A DNA stretch of 64,000 bases from Mucilaginibacter daejeonensis. GTDB taxonomy: Bacteria; Bacteroidota; Bacteroidia; Sphingobacteriales; Sphingobacteriaceae. Numbering within the stretch: position 1 is the first letter of the stretch; each line of letters opens with the position of its first letter. The notes beneath the pieces were generated by a model that worked only from the letters and a program-made list of their open reading frames with translations, had not been told where the DNA came from and searched no databases. Location: the NCBI RefSeq assembly GCF_020783335.1, contig NZ_CP086068.1, positions 1,798,001-1,862,000 of the forward strand, in the 5' to 3' direction. This document shows, in pieces, positions 43,554 through 52,744 of the stretch. The position numbers and the translations under genes are program-made.

Positions 43554-44579
43554 TTAATTTCCCTTTTTGAGCAGTACCGGGTACTCATCGCTTAGTTTAA
43601 CTTTGATCTTTTTCATCTTTTTGCTGAAAAGGTCTTTGGCGGCGTTGATACCACCCGCAGCAGCCTGTCCCGCGATGGACTGGTCCATGCTCATGATCTG
43701 CATGCTTTGTAGGGTCTGATCAGCATTATTGCTGGTCACGCCGCTCAGTTCCGCTTCAGGTGCTGGTATGCCGGGCATTCCGTCCTGGCTGAATACCGTA
43801 AGCTCGACCGGTATGATCTGGGTCCCGAGACGGATGGTCTTGATATTGACCAGCAGCCGCTGGTTAACCACATGCCCCGTGCCGAAAAGTTCCTGCCCCT
43901 TTTCCAGCAATTGTCCTTTGATCGTTGCGGTGTCGGTCAGTCTTAGTTTAACGGCCGCGCCATCGGCCACTTTCTGTTTCCCATCGATCACGGCCGGTAT
44001 CGCACGGAACGGTTTAGCAGGTTCGGTAGATCTAGTTTCTTCTTTTGACGGAGCCGCATTGGGGTTCTGTATGGCCTGTATCTTATCCAGCATCTTGTCG
44101 AGTTGCTTCAACTCCGGGTCCGGCTCGTTAGCAGATGCGGTTTGTTGCCGCATCATCCTATTAAGGCGTTTGACCTGCGCCGGGTCGGGTTCATCCGCAT
44201 AATGCGATGAACTTGCCTTCGGCTCATTGATCTGTTTGTTGAGTTTGGCCAGTTTTTCTTGTATGGCGTCGGCCTGTGCATCGGCATTTTGGGTGCTGTC
44301 CTGTTTTGACGTACCATTTTGATCGAGCCCGACCGCTTTGAGGAACTCGGGGGAGACGCCGTTCTGTCCCGAATCACGTTTGGCCGATTGGTAGATGGTA
44401 AGCTTGTCACTTTTCTCTTTGTCCTTGAATTGCGCCTGCGGCAGATCGGTATCGAGGCCTTTGTTCTGTACGATGGTTTGGCCGTCTCCTTTACCGCCGC
44501 CCAATGCCCAGAAAGCGAGCGTCAGGAACGGGATCACCAGTAGCGGCAATACTAGCAGGAACTTCTTTTGCTTCTCCAT
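43554..44579 (-). CDS. traM: Conjugative transposon protein TraM (VirB10-like)
   Basis: 341 residues. One N-terminal membrane span (FLLVLPLLVIPFLTLAFWAL), then a long polar linker rich in Gln, Lys and Asp, and a C-terminal conserved domain from about 195 (KPFRAIPAVIDGKQKVADG, IKTIRLGTQIIPVELTVF). This is the layout of CTnDOT TraM, a scaffold of the type IV secretion core. It lies 5 nt after the traL-like gene and is the last tra gene of the operon present here. Confidence 0.88.
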   Translation of the reverse strand: MEKQKKFLLVLPLLVIPFLTLAFWALGGGKGDGQTIVQNKGLDTDLPQAQFKDKEKSDKLTIYQSAKRDSGQNGVSPEFLKAVGLDQNGTSKQDSTQNADAQADAIQEKLAKLNKQINEPKASSSHYADEPDPAQVKRLNRMMRQQTASANEPDPELKQLDKMLDKIQAIQNPNAAPSKEETRSTEPAKPFRAIPAVIDGKQKVADGAAVKLRLTDTATIKGQLLEKGQELFGTGHVVNQRLLVNIKTIRLGTQIIPVELTVFSQDGMPGIPAPEAELSGVTSNNADQTLQSMQIMSMDQSIAGQAAAGGINAAKDLFSKKMKKIKVKLSDEYPVLLKKGN

Positions 44580-44584
44580 ATTCG

Positions 44585-44809
44585 TTATCGTTTATGTGTT
44601 GAACTAATTGGTGGCAACTCCCCTGATGGGCTGCCGATGTTGACCGGGGTACTAATGCAGAAAACTTTTGCATCGAAGCTGATGAACCGTATACAGATCC
44701 AACCGACCAGGATAATGACCACGAAGCTTAGGATGAGCAGCCATTTACGGGTGCCGTTGTCCTTTCCGTTGAACCATTGGCTTAGCTTTTCAATTGATGT
44801 CTGTATCAT
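44585..44809 (-). CDS. Small membrane protein, TraL-like
   Basis: 74 residues with one membrane span (WLLILSFVVIILVGWICI). It lies between traK and traM, where TraL is found in CTnDOT-type operons. Naming it TraL rests on size and position. It overlaps traK by 4 nt. Confidence 0.65.
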   Translation of the reverse strand: MIQTSIEKLSQWFNGKDNGTRKWLLILSFVVIILVGWICIRFISFDAKVFCISTPVNIGSPSGELPPISSTHKR

Positions 44810-45423
44810 GGCGTGCTGGTTGTCGTATCACGATTAATGATGGTTTCCCATTTCTCGATGAGGAAACCATGAGGGTTATTGTCGGAGCGGCCTACATTAC
44901 GCAGGTAGCCTTTGGTGATCAGTACTTTGTGGATGGTCGAGGTCGCCCTTACCAGTTTCTCTTTGGCATAGCATTTAAAGAAATAGGGATAGCTATTCAT
45001 ATTGAGCTGAATGCTGTCTACCTGTATCTCCTGGCTGATGTTACCCGAGATGAGGTTATTGTAATAGCTTTTCTCCTTTAAGCCATTGTACTGGTTACTG
45101 GCGCTTTCATCCGCCAGGTATAAAGCCTTGCGGATATTGCCCTCGATCACTTTCTCATCCGGGTCGAGCGTAAAAAAGTAATGATGGAACATTTTGATGT
45201 GGTCACGTGCCTCCACCGGAATGTTCTCCCTGCGATCTGCTGACATCGCTTCTAATGCTTTACCATTCGCCAGTACGTACACTTTGGCATCTGCCTTTTG
45301 GTAAGCGCGAAAGGCCAGGTACATGGCGGCGATGGCGATCAGTGCACTGGTGATGATGACGAGCGCGACGATCCGTTTGTTCTGCTGGAACGCCGTTTCG
45401 ATGTTTCTTAAATGACTGAACAT
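44806..45423 (-). CDS. traK: Conjugative transposon protein TraK (VirB8-like)
   Basis: 205 residues. N-terminal MFSHLRNIETAFQQNKRIVA then one membrane span (LVIITSALIAIAAMYLAF) and a periplasmic domain, the standard TraK layout. It is in the order traJ-traK-traL-traM and starts 5 nt after traJ. The C-terminus ends TTTSTP. Confidence 0.88.
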   Translation of the reverse strand: MFSHLRNIETAFQQNKRIVALVIITSALIAIAAMYLAFRAYQKADAKVYVLANGKALEAMSADRRENIPVEARDHIKMFHHYFFTLDPDEKVIEGNIRKALYLADESASNQYNGLKEKSYYNNLISGNISQEIQVDSIQLNMNSYPYFFKCYAKEKLVRATSTIHKVLITKGYLRNVGRSDNNPHGFLIEKWETIINRDTTTSTP

Positions 45424-45428
45424 GGTGT

Positions 45429-46643
45429 TTATGTTTTAGGGTTTCCATTGAGTTTTTCGGCCTGGTAGGACGATGGCTGTTTATCTGCACTCTTGTTTTG
45501 ACCATCCCACGTGTAGCCGGAGTTGGTGATGATGTTACCGCTGCTTTGAGACCTCTGTCCTGATGAAACGTTGCCTATGCTACCGAGCGAATTGCGTACA
45601 TTACTGACAGTTACTCCCGTCAGGTTGGTCACTTTGTTGAGCAGGCCGTTGGCACCACCGGGATGGATAATTAAACCGGTCACGGCAGGTACGGTGAAAT
45701 AGCCGATGATACCGATCAGCAGGAAAATGAGATAGGCGGTGTCGGTGGAACTGAAGAACGTATCTCCGGCATTTTGCACCTGCTCGATGTCCAGTTTGAG
45801 CATATTCTCCTGCACCTTACCGATGATACTGCCAAAGATGTTGGCCACCGGTAACCATAGGAAAACGTTGAGATAACGTGACAGCCACGACGTGAGCGTA
45901 TGCTGGAAGCCGTCGAACACCGACAGGCCGAAGACCAGGGGGCCGAGGATGGCGAGCACGATCAGGTAAAAAGTGCGGATGGTATTGATGCAAAGCGCAG
46001 CTGCCTCGAACACGACCTGTAACACTTCGCTCAGCCATTGCTTCACACTATTGCGGAACCTAAAGCTCGCTTTATCCATGGCGAACTTGACATCATTGCC
46101 CAGCCCGGAAAGCATGCCTTCATTTTCGCCGGTGGGATCATCGGGGTGGGTGTACTTGTACCATATGTCGCGGTCACCTTCCCCGTCATTGCCGACATAC
46201 ATCTGCCAAGTATCGGTCTTTTCGATAGCTGCCTGCTTGGCTTCGAGCAGTTTGGCAATGGCCGCATCGGAGTTCTTCACCATGCCTGCCGTAGCGGTCA
46301 CGGTCGGCTTCATCACCCCGTTGATCATACCGATCACGGCCGGGAATAATAGGATTGCCATGCCTAAAGCGAAAGGACGCAACAGTGGGTACAGGTCGAT
46401 GGATTCCGCGTTGGCGATATGCCGCCATACTCTTGCTGCGATATACCATAAGGCACCGAAGCCGGCGATACCACGCGCCACGCCGATGAGCTGGCTGCAC
46501 AGCGGCATCATCTCATCATAGACCTGATCCAGCACGCTTTGCAGGCCGTGGATATCGGTTGCCAGGCCTTCGGCACGGGATAGTAAGGGAGAGACCATCC
46601 CCGTCAGGGCCAGTACGGCGCCGATGAATAGTTTCTTTTTCAT
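45429..46643 (-). CDS. traJ: Conjugative transposon protein TraJ (VirB6-like)
   Basis: 404 residues. A signal-like start (LFIGAVLALTGMVSPLLSRA) is followed by at least five membrane spans (for example GIAGFGALWYIAARV, FALGMAILLFPAVIGMI, YLIVLAILGPLVFGLSVF). The C-terminal tail is Ser/Asn/Gln-rich. It forms part of the inner membrane channel of the type IV system. It lies 22 nt downstream of the traI-like genes. Confidence 0.88.
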   Translation of the reverse strand: MKKKLFIGAVLALTGMVSPLLSRAEGLATDIHGLQSVLDQVYDEMMPLCSQLIGVARGIAGFGALWYIAARVWRHIANAESIDLYPLLRPFALGMAILLFPAVIGMINGVMKPTVTATAGMVKNSDAAIAKLLEAKQAAIEKTDTWQMYVGNDGEGDRDIWYKYTHPDDPTGENEGMLSGLGNDVKFAMDKASFRFRNSVKQWLSEVLQVVFEAAALCINTIRTFYLIVLAILGPLVFGLSVFDGFQHTLTSWLSRYLNVFLWLPVANIFGSIIGKVQENMLKLDIEQVQNAGDTFFSSTDTAYLIFLLIGIIGYFTVPAVTGLIIHPGGANGLLNKVTNLTGVTVSNVRNSLGSIGNVSSGQRSQSSGNIITNSGYTWDGQNKSADKQPSSYQAEKLNGNPKT

Positions 46644-46665
46644 AGCTATAGGTTTTTTGAGGTTT

Positions 46666-47310
46666 CTATTGGATACCGTAAAGCTGCTTGAGCGTCCGGG
46701 TATCGTTCAAGTCCTTGCTGCGGCCAAGGCTGAGCATGACGGCCTTACGGTTGAACCAGCGCAGGAACTGCAATTGTTCCGTGCTGTTGGTATAGATCCG
46801 GTCAATGGCACGCAGCCTATCATCATCTGTCATCCGCAACTCATTCGCTTTCATCACGGAGCCTAGGTCATCGACATTGTTATTGCTTTGCTTCACCAAT
46901 TGGTCGAACACGTTATCAATGTAGCCGAGTTCCTTATTATTGAAACTGCCGCTCTTTCGAAAAAGATCGCGGTAGCGTTTGTATTCGTTCACGAGATCGT
47001 ACTGCTGTTCGATGACCTGGTTTACCCTTGGGTTATCCCGCACCGCCGGGCTGACTGCCAATAAACCTGTCAGGTAAACGTTGTGCAAATTGAAGTTGCC
47101 TTTCGATAGGTTCGAGATCGTACCATAGCCCTGCTGGTAGATCTGGTAACCCTTTTTCATATCCGAGAGGATAGCCTTGAACTGCGTCAGCTTTTCGATG
47201 TTGAGCGCTAACTGTTGCAGTTCATCGGCCTGGGCATTGGCTTTCATTGTTATGAGGAGGATGCTGCACAGAATGAGCAGGCAACCTTTCCATTTATTTA
47301 TCGCTTCCAT
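46666..47310 (-). CDS. TraI-like secreted protein, third paralogue
   Basis: 214 residues. Signal peptide (GCLLILCSILLITMKANA), then a helical domain with QALNIEKLTQFKAIL-like content, RMTDDDRLRAIDRIYTNSTE and a final TRTLKQLYGIQ. The last motif (xTIKxLYG) is shared with the two genes upstream, so the three are paralogues. It overlaps the middle gene by 17 nt. A TerB-like label is sometimes given to such proteins, and a role in the transfer channel is inferred. Confidence 0.75.
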   Translation of the reverse strand: MEAINKWKGCLLILCSILLITMKANAQADELQQLALNIEKLTQFKAILSDMKKGYQIYQQGYGTISNLSKGNFNLHNVYLTGLLAVSPAVRDNPRVNQVIEQQYDLVNEYKRYRDLFRKSGSFNNKELGYIDNVFDQLVKQSNNNVDDLGSVMKANELRMTDDDRLRAIDRIYTNSTEQLQFLRWFNRKAVMLSLGRSKDLNDTRTLKQLYGIQ

Positions 47311-47983
47311 ATAACTTCTTTATGGTGTTCACGTCCTTAAGCTCTTTATCCTTTTGCAAAGCATAGAGCCTGACCTCTTCGGTCATTGCTGCGGCAAAAC
47401 GGTAGTTGTCCTGCATGTTGTCATACAGGCGGCCGATCTGCCGCAGGCGCTGCTCATCGCTCATTTCGGTTCGGTCGTTCTCCAGTATGATCTGTAGGTC
47501 GTGTAACTGGCCATCACAATCTTTCAGCAGCGCTGTGCAGGCATCTTTTACATGCTGCTTTTCCGTTTGGTTGAGCCCCCTGGTGGCTTTGGCCTTTGCG
47601 GTCTGTTCCAGTATTTCACGCTGCCAGCGCAGGATGGCTTTGACCTGCGGGTCGTTACTGACGACCGTGTTCACCGTTTTGAGGTTCGTATAATAGCTTT
47701 CATGCAGGCCATACTCTTTGCCGACATAACTACCGATAGAACCCAGCCCGCCTTTGGCGATGTTATAGCCTTTCATGGCGTACTGCTTGTACATCCACAG
47801 GGCTGAGATCTGCTGGAGCAGGTATTTGCGCTGCGTCTTTTTTTGATCGAACCATTCGGCGAACGTTTGTGCCTGCACGTGTTGCTTGCCGATGACCAGG
47901 GTCATGGCGGCAAAGGCCAGCAGACTTTTTGCCGCTTTTTTTAGCGTGCTGGCTTTGCGGTATGCTTTTTCAATGGAAGCCAT
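47294..47983 (-). CDS. TraI-like secreted protein, second paralogue
   Basis: 229 residues. Basic start, signal-like segment (LLAFAAMTLVIGKQHVQA), then a helical domain. DRTEMSDEQRLRQIGRLYDN and the ending NTIKKLYGSDK match the adjacent paralogues. It overlaps traI by 14 nt and the third copy by 17 nt, so all three are tightly coupled. Confidence 0.75.
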   Translation of the reverse strand: MASIEKAYRKASTLKKAAKSLLAFAAMTLVIGKQHVQAQTFAEWFDQKKTQRKYLLQQISALWMYKQYAMKGYNIAKGGLGSIGSYVGKEYGLHESYYTNLKTVNTVVSNDPQVKAILRWQREILEQTAKAKATRGLNQTEKQHVKDACTALLKDCDGQLHDLQIILENDRTEMSDEQRLRQIGRLYDNMQDNYRFAAAMTEEVRLYALQKDKELKDVNTIKKLYGSDK

Positions 47984-48632
47984 AATATTGCTTGATGGTG
48001 TTCACTTCGTTCAGGTCCTTGCTGCGGTGCAAACTCAGGATCATGTTCTGGTTATTGTATTGCTTCAGGTCCCCATAGTTCTCATCGAGACGGTCACCCG
48101 CCTTGTTGATCATCTCCAGCCGCTGCTGGTCGGTCATCTGCGTTTTACCGGGGTTGATGGCGAGCATCACCTGGTCAAGGTTCTTGGCGCTGGCATCCAG
48201 TATGCCTAAATACACTTTCTGCATCTCGGCCAGTTCCTCCGGCTTGAAATGCTTATCGGCACCGAACAGCTTCCAGGCGCGCTGATATTCCCCGACGAGA
48301 GCGACCTGTTTCATACTGACCTCTTTGACCCGCTGGTAATAGGCGATGGCCGACTTGACCTTGCGCAGTTCTTTGTAATATTCATCATAGAGTTTGCGCT
48401 GCTTATCCGTCCAGTTGGAGATCTCATCCAACCGGAACTTGGCCAACTGGTTCTCGATCGTCTTTTGGGTGTTCTGCAACCAGATCGTTTTGTTCTGCAA
48501 GCGCTGCACCTGCAGGTCGATCGCTTTGATCACTTTTTTGATGATCGTGGTGATGATCTGGTACTGGGCATTGGCCTGGTAGGTGCCGAATGACAGTATT
48601 GCGGCGATCAGTAGTATTCTCAATGCTTTCAT
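47970..48632 (-). CDS. traI: Conjugative transposon protein TraI
   Basis: 220 residues from the ATG at 48630-48632; an upstream in-frame extension lacks a signal peptide and overlaps the previous gene. Signal peptide (ILLIAAILSFGTYQANA), then KVIKAIDLQVQRLQNKTIWL and LDEISNWTDKQRKLYDEYY, which are highly characteristic of CTnDOT TraI. The protein is periplasmic and essential for transfer in related elements, though its precise part is unclear. Confidence 0.88.
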   Translation of the reverse strand: MKALRILLIAAILSFGTYQANAQYQIITTIIKKVIKAIDLQVQRLQNKTIWLQNTQKTIENQLAKFRLDEISNWTDKQRKLYDEYYKELRKVKSAIAYYQRVKEVSMKQVALVGEYQRAWKLFGADKHFKPEELAEMQKVYLGILDASAKNLDQVMLAINPGKTQMTDQQRLEMINKAGDRLDENYGDLKQYNNQNMILSLHRSKDLNEVNTIKQYYGFH

Positions 48633-48943
48633 GGCGCTTTGGTGTAAATTGTGTGACCGATGATGACCTGATCCTCTTTGAACAGCACCGGCGGTGCGTT
48701 CTCGCTGTTGATCTGCCACGTTCGTGTTTTGTGTCCCTCTGGTAGCAGCTTACCCTTACGTATCTTTTGATAACCCGTTCGCCTGGTGATAAAATTGCCG
48801 TTTACGATGAGCGTATCATCGGCCACCGAGTATTCACCTTTCAGGTGGGCGGTATAGATACCGTCATGATTGGTTGTATTCTGGCAGGCGATTGCATTGA
48901 TGGCGATGATCGCTATGATCACGATAATGAGGTACTTTTTCAT
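48629..48943 (-). CDS. Small lipoprotein between traG and traI
   Basis: 104 residues from the ATG at 48941-48943, which overlaps the traG stop by 4 nt. The signal peptide ends in a lipobox-like AINAIACQ, so the mature protein starts with a lipid-bearing Cys. The rest is a small beta-rich domain (GEYSVADDTLIVNGNF). Its family is unknown; the position suggests an outer-membrane or periplasmic accessory of the transfer machine. Confidence 0.7.
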   Translation of the reverse strand: MKKYLIIVIIAIIAINAIACQNTTNHDGIYTAHLKGEYSVADDTLIVNGNFITRRTGYQKIRKGKLLPEGHKTRTWQINSENAPPVLFKEDQVIIGHTIYTKAP

Positions 48944-51399
48944 GCGGCTTTCTCCTTTCCTTCTTTTTCTTCCTGCACGATGACCGAAATGGCTTTTTTG
49001 ATATCGCCATACTTGGCCTGGCACTTTTTCACTTTGGCCTTCTCGCTCGATTCGGTGGTATAGGTCCAGTATTCCTCGCGGCTTACTTCCGTGCGGTACA
49101 CGCGGGAGAGCTGGCCGTTCAGACTGATGAACACTTCCTTGTAGCGGTACCTCGGGTCGTTCGCGCGGTTCATGCTCATGATCATCGCCGTCTCCTTATC
49201 GGTGATGCCTAAGAGTTGCTGGATCTTCGGGAAATCGTTCTGGTACTTGCGTTGGTCGAGCAGGATCTTACAGTCACTGTTATTGATGATGGCCTGTTTG
49301 ACCACGGGTGAACTGATGATATCCTCGATGTCCTGCGTCACCACCAATGCTTCGCCAAAATACTTACGCACCGTTTTGAACAGGTATTTGATGTATTCGG
49401 CCATGCCTTCCCTTGCGATCGCTTTCCAGGCCTCCTCGATCAGGATCATTTTTCGCGTCTCCTTGGGTAACTTGCGCATCTTGGAAACAAAGGTCTCCAT
49501 GATGATGAGCGTCACCACCGGGAACAGGATCGGGTGATCTTTGATATTGTCCAGCTCGAACACGATAAAGCGACGTTGCAGCAGCTCGAGGTTTTCGGTG
49601 GCATTGAGCAAATAGTCATATTCCCCGCCTTTATAGTACGGCCGCAACACGAACAGCAGGTTATCGATGTCAAAGTGTTTATCTTTTACCTTGCTTTCCT
49701 TCATCGTTTCGTAGAACGGGCCTTTCAGGAACTCGTAGAACGTATCGAAGCAGGCAAAGCCATCCAGTTGCTCATAGTAATGGAACAGCGCATCGGAGAT
49801 CGCGATGTATTCAGAGCGTTGCACGCCTTCATCCTCTTTTTTCCATAAGGCCAGGATCATGGCCTTGATGCTTTCCCGCTTTTCAGTATCGAGCGTATCG
49901 CCTTCACCTATATGGAAGGGATTGAAGCTGATCGGCTTTTGCTCACTGTAGGTGAAGTAATAGCCGCCCACGAACTCGCATAGGCCTTCATAACTATGGC
50001 CAACATCGACCAGTACGATATGGGCACCCTGTTCATAGTAGCTACGCAGCAGGTGGTTGGTGAAGAACGACTTTCCGCTGCCCGATGGGCCTAAGATGAA
50101 CTTGTTGCGGTTGGTAGTGATACCGCTCTTCATCGGTTCATCGCTCAGGTCGACGTGAAGGGGCCTGCCGCTGAGGCGGTCACCCAGCCGTATCCCGCAG
50201 GGTGACACGCTGCTCCGGTAGTTGGTCTCCAGGTTGAGGAAACAGCAGGCCTGCTCAGCGAACGTATCAAAAGTATCGTTGATGGGCAGGTCTCCCGCGT
50301 TGCCGGGCAGACCAGCCCACCAGATCTGCGGCGCACCATCCGTTTCCTGTTTGGGCTGGGCGTCCAGTTGCGCCAACGCCGAACTGACCTTGTTCTTGAC
50401 CTCTTTTTGTTCATTGAGGTCACTCGTCCAGGCAAGGATATTGAAATGGGCTTTGACCGGCAACCGTTGCTGGCTGATCGCCTCATTCAGGAACTCCTGT
50501 ATGGCATCATGACCGATGGCATTCTCCCGCGAGTAACCGGCGAGCGAACGCAGCCTTAGCTTTTTCGCTTCGAGCGCTTTGATCGTTTTGGCCGCATCAC
50601 CGATGATGAGGTACTGGTTATAGATGTGGTCACAATCCAGCAGCGCACCGACCGGTGTGGTAAAACCCGTGCTGAACTTGGTCTTGTCCGTGCTGTAGGC
50701 ATCATAGGTGACCCTTGGCCCGCACAGGGCGGGCAGGTCGTTCACATCGGCCAGGGTAAAGAGCTGGCCGTGATCATCACCGATCCGTATACCGTCCTTC
50801 AGGTGAATGTCCCGCAGTAGCGGTTTGTCGGCATCGCCCAAGAGGAAACAGTATTGTTCCAGTATACCTGCCTTAATTTCTGTACCTGCAAGTTCATCAT
50901 TGCTCAACCTTCGCAGTTCCACGAGGCCGCTGTCCTCCAGTACGCGCTTGAACTGCCCGGCCTGGTCGGTGAAGTCGCGGAAATGTTCGGCGCTTACGGC
51001 TTCTTTCGGGGTGATGTGCCTGCGCATCAGCGTGCTCATGGCGCTGCTCACGGGCCTATGGTTGTTGGGACGTTTGGTGAGCATCATCAGGCAGCGATGG
51101 TCGAGATACGGCCGCTCGTTGAAAAAACGCTCGCTGGCCTGGCTCAAAAAGGTGTGCTCACCAAATGCTGCTTTGTAACCTTTACTGGTAAAACGGTCCT
51201 GTTTATGGAAGATGCTGTGTTTCGGGAGAAGCCTCACCGCTTTCACCCAGGCCTGGTGAAAGGCCATGTATTCCTCGTTGGAAAGGGTGAACAGTTCGGG
51301 CAGGCGCACCTCGAAGGCAATGGTCACATCACCATGGACAGAGACCATCGCGTCATGCTCCACTTTACAGATCGGAAAGATGTGCTCAGCGCTTTTCAT
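48940..51399 (-). CDS. traG: Conjugation ATPase TraG (VirB4-like)
   Basis: 819 residues. Walker A LGPSGSGKSFFTNHLL near residue 435, Walker B KMILIEEAWKAI near 660, and a TrwB/VirB4-type C-terminal end (MNRANDPRYRYKEVFISLNG). The N-terminal half carries the TraG-type segment DVTIAFEVRLPELFTLSNEE. This is the motor of the conjugation channel, in the membrane/cytoplasm. It overlaps traF by 14 nt and the lipoprotein gene by 4 nt. Confidence 0.93.
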   Translation of the reverse strand: MKSAEHIFPICKVEHDAMVSVHGDVTIAFEVRLPELFTLSNEEYMAFHQAWVKAVRLLPKHSIFHKQDRFTSKGYKAAFGEHTFLSQASERFFNERPYLDHRCLMMLTKRPNNHRPVSSAMSTLMRRHITPKEAVSAEHFRDFTDQAGQFKRVLEDSGLVELRRLSNDELAGTEIKAGILEQYCFLLGDADKPLLRDIHLKDGIRIGDDHGQLFTLADVNDLPALCGPRVTYDAYSTDKTKFSTGFTTPVGALLDCDHIYNQYLIIGDAAKTIKALEAKKLRLRSLAGYSRENAIGHDAIQEFLNEAISQQRLPVKAHFNILAWTSDLNEQKEVKNKVSSALAQLDAQPKQETDGAPQIWWAGLPGNAGDLPINDTFDTFAEQACCFLNLETNYRSSVSPCGIRLGDRLSGRPLHVDLSDEPMKSGITTNRNKFILGPSGSGKSFFTNHLLRSYYEQGAHIVLVDVGHSYEGLCEFVGGYYFTYSEQKPISFNPFHIGEGDTLDTEKRESIKAMILALWKKEDEGVQRSEYIAISDALFHYYEQLDGFACFDTFYEFLKGPFYETMKESKVKDKHFDIDNLLFVLRPYYKGGEYDYLLNATENLELLQRRFIVFELDNIKDHPILFPVVTLIIMETFVSKMRKLPKETRKMILIEEAWKAIAREGMAEYIKYLFKTVRKYFGEALVVTQDIEDIISSPVVKQAIINNSDCKILLDQRKYQNDFPKIQQLLGITDKETAMIMSMNRANDPRYRYKEVFISLNGQLSRVYRTEVSREEYWTYTTESSEKAKVKKCQAKYGDIKKAISVIVQEEKEGKEKAA

Positions 51400-51691
51400 A
51401 AAAGATCCTCCTTGTGCTGAATTTGATGTAATTGGGTATTTGCCGTTTGGCGGCCATTTTCATCAGGCCGTGCTCGCCATACTTATGACTGAGTTGGAAG
51501 ACCTTATAGAACAATGCACTGCCCGATCCCAATATGACCGACAGGCAGATGTATATCTTGATGCCGGCCAAGTATAGGACCGTGAATAAAAGCAACAATA
51601 GCACTAAGCCTATACCCAGGTACATGATGTATTGAGCCTGAAGTCCCTTGAACTCGACAGGCCTGTTGATACCTTTATTGATCGCGTACAT
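51386..51691 (-). CDS. traF: Conjugative transposon protein TraF (DUF4133)
   Basis: 101 residues from the ATG at 51689-51691; the open frame extends upstream into traE but without sense. MYAINKGINRPVEFKGLQAQ is the DUF4133 signature, followed by two membrane spans (YLGIGLVLLLLLFTVLYLAG and IYICLSVILGSGSALFY). It is the VirB3-like partner of TraG, whose gene it overlaps. Confidence 0.88.
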   Translation of the reverse strand: MYAINKGINRPVEFKGLQAQYIMYLGIGLVLLLLLFTVLYLAGIKIYICLSVILGSGSALFYKVFQLSHKYGEHGLMKMAAKRQIPNYIKFSTRRIFYEKR

Positions 51692-51701
51692 AAGCTGATA
51701 T

Positions 51702-52040
51702 TTAAACGCCAAAGAATGACTTGAGAATGGTGGAGACGACGACCAAAAAGATGCAACCACCGAACCAGGCAGACGCCACCTTCCCGGTATCACCGTCACC
51801 ATCCTGAAATTTCTTGTAGACCTTTACGGCACCGACCAACCCGATGATCGCGCCTATGGCGTACATCAGACTTGTGCCACCTTCAAAATAGCCTTTGACC
51901 TGGCCGGTCGCTTCATTGATACCCGCGTTGCCGTCCTGGGCATATAGGGGAAAGGTAAATGTGAGCAGCAAAAGCGTGATCACTGAGCTCCTCAGATTAT
52001 CGTACCGGGAGATCTTTTTTTTAATTTCTTTGATCTTCAT
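51702..52040 (-). CDS. traE: Conjugative transposon protein TraE (DUF4134)
   Basis: 112 residues. Signal peptide (VITLLLLTFTFPLYAQD), then INEATGQVKGYFEGGTSLMY and two membrane spans (AIGAIIGLVGAVKVYKKF, FGGCIFLVVVSTILKSFF). DUF4134 proteins are VirB2/pilin-like subunits of these systems. It lies 10 nt upstream of traF. Confidence 0.88.
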   Translation of the reverse strand: MKIKEIKKKISRYDNLRSSVITLLLLTFTFPLYAQDGNAGINEATGQVKGYFEGGTSLMYAIGAIIGLVGAVKVYKKFQDGDGDTGKVASAWFGGCIFLVVVSTILKSFFGV

Positions 52041-52069
52041 GATCTTGGGTTAAATGGTTACAGATAATG

Positions 52070-52606
52070 TTAATTGGTTTGTTCGTGAAATTCAGCGACC
52101 GTAACGGGGAAAGGGAGTTTGGACCGGGCCAGCCCAGCTATCTGTTCAATGGAACTTCGAAGGTCAATAGCTGCGAGACAACGTTCATAAGGGCCGACCA
52201 AGATCCTAAAGAGTGTGAGGAATCCTTCTTTGTCGTTGGTCTCCCGAAACGCATCAATTAGTTCGTTCGCCTGCTGATAAAGGCCTTGACCGGCTGAAGG
52301 GGGCTGATCTTTGTTCTGGTGAGTAGTGGGAGAGGTATCCCTCTTTTCGATAAGCTCATCGACTGGGGCGAATCGCAGTTCTTCCTGATCGACAAAACTG
52401 ACATCTGCGCTGTCCCGAGCATCGCCCAGTACATGACCGGTCGGGCGTGGGGAGGGAGTGTCGGCGTCCGGAGGCGATCGACGCTTACTTTGAAAAGCCT
52501 TGAAAAAAGCCTCCCGATAATAGCGGGCAATGACATAAAGATAATAAAGCCCTGCAATAATGATAACGGCTGCAAAATATTGCTGCCAGGATACGTTAGA
52601 CAACAT
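52070..52606 (-). CDS. Element membrane protein of unknown function, upstream of traE
   Basis: 178 residues. One N-terminal membrane span (YFAAVIIIAGLYYLYVIARYY), then a Pro/Asp-rich disordered region and a helical C-terminal domain (LTLFRILVGPYERCLAAIDL). It is 29 nt upstream of traE and probably the first gene of the tra operon. No known family is recognised; the position is that of TraC/TraD-like small proteins in related elements. Confidence 0.6.
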   Translation of the reverse strand: MLSNVSWQQYFAAVIIIAGLYYLYVIARYYREAFFKAFQSKRRSPPDADTPSPRPTGHVLGDARDSADVSFVDQEELRFAPVDELIEKRDTSPTTHQNKDQPPSAGQGLYQQANELIDAFRETNDKEGFLTLFRILVGPYERCLAAIDLRSSIEQIAGLARSKLPFPVTVAEFHEQTN

Positions 52607-52683
52607 GATACTTTACTTTAAAGGTCATCTGCACCATGCAGCGACCGGTAAAGCAAAGGTTGGGTCATTCGGATCATTTTATT

Positions 52684-52707
52684 CACACCTCATGTAGAGG
52701 TGATGTG
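52684..52707. promoter_or_regulatory. Palindromic operator-like element upstream of the tra operon
   Basis: CACCTC-atgta-GAGGTG at 52686-52702, flanked by a wider CAC...GTG pair, 80 nt before the first gene of the operon. On the minus strand it continues ACATGAGGTGTGA, the same text as at 58176-58195. Confidence 0.55.
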
Positions 52708-52744
52708 TTTTTTTATGAGTACTGGCATGTCTCGTGCGTCAGAA

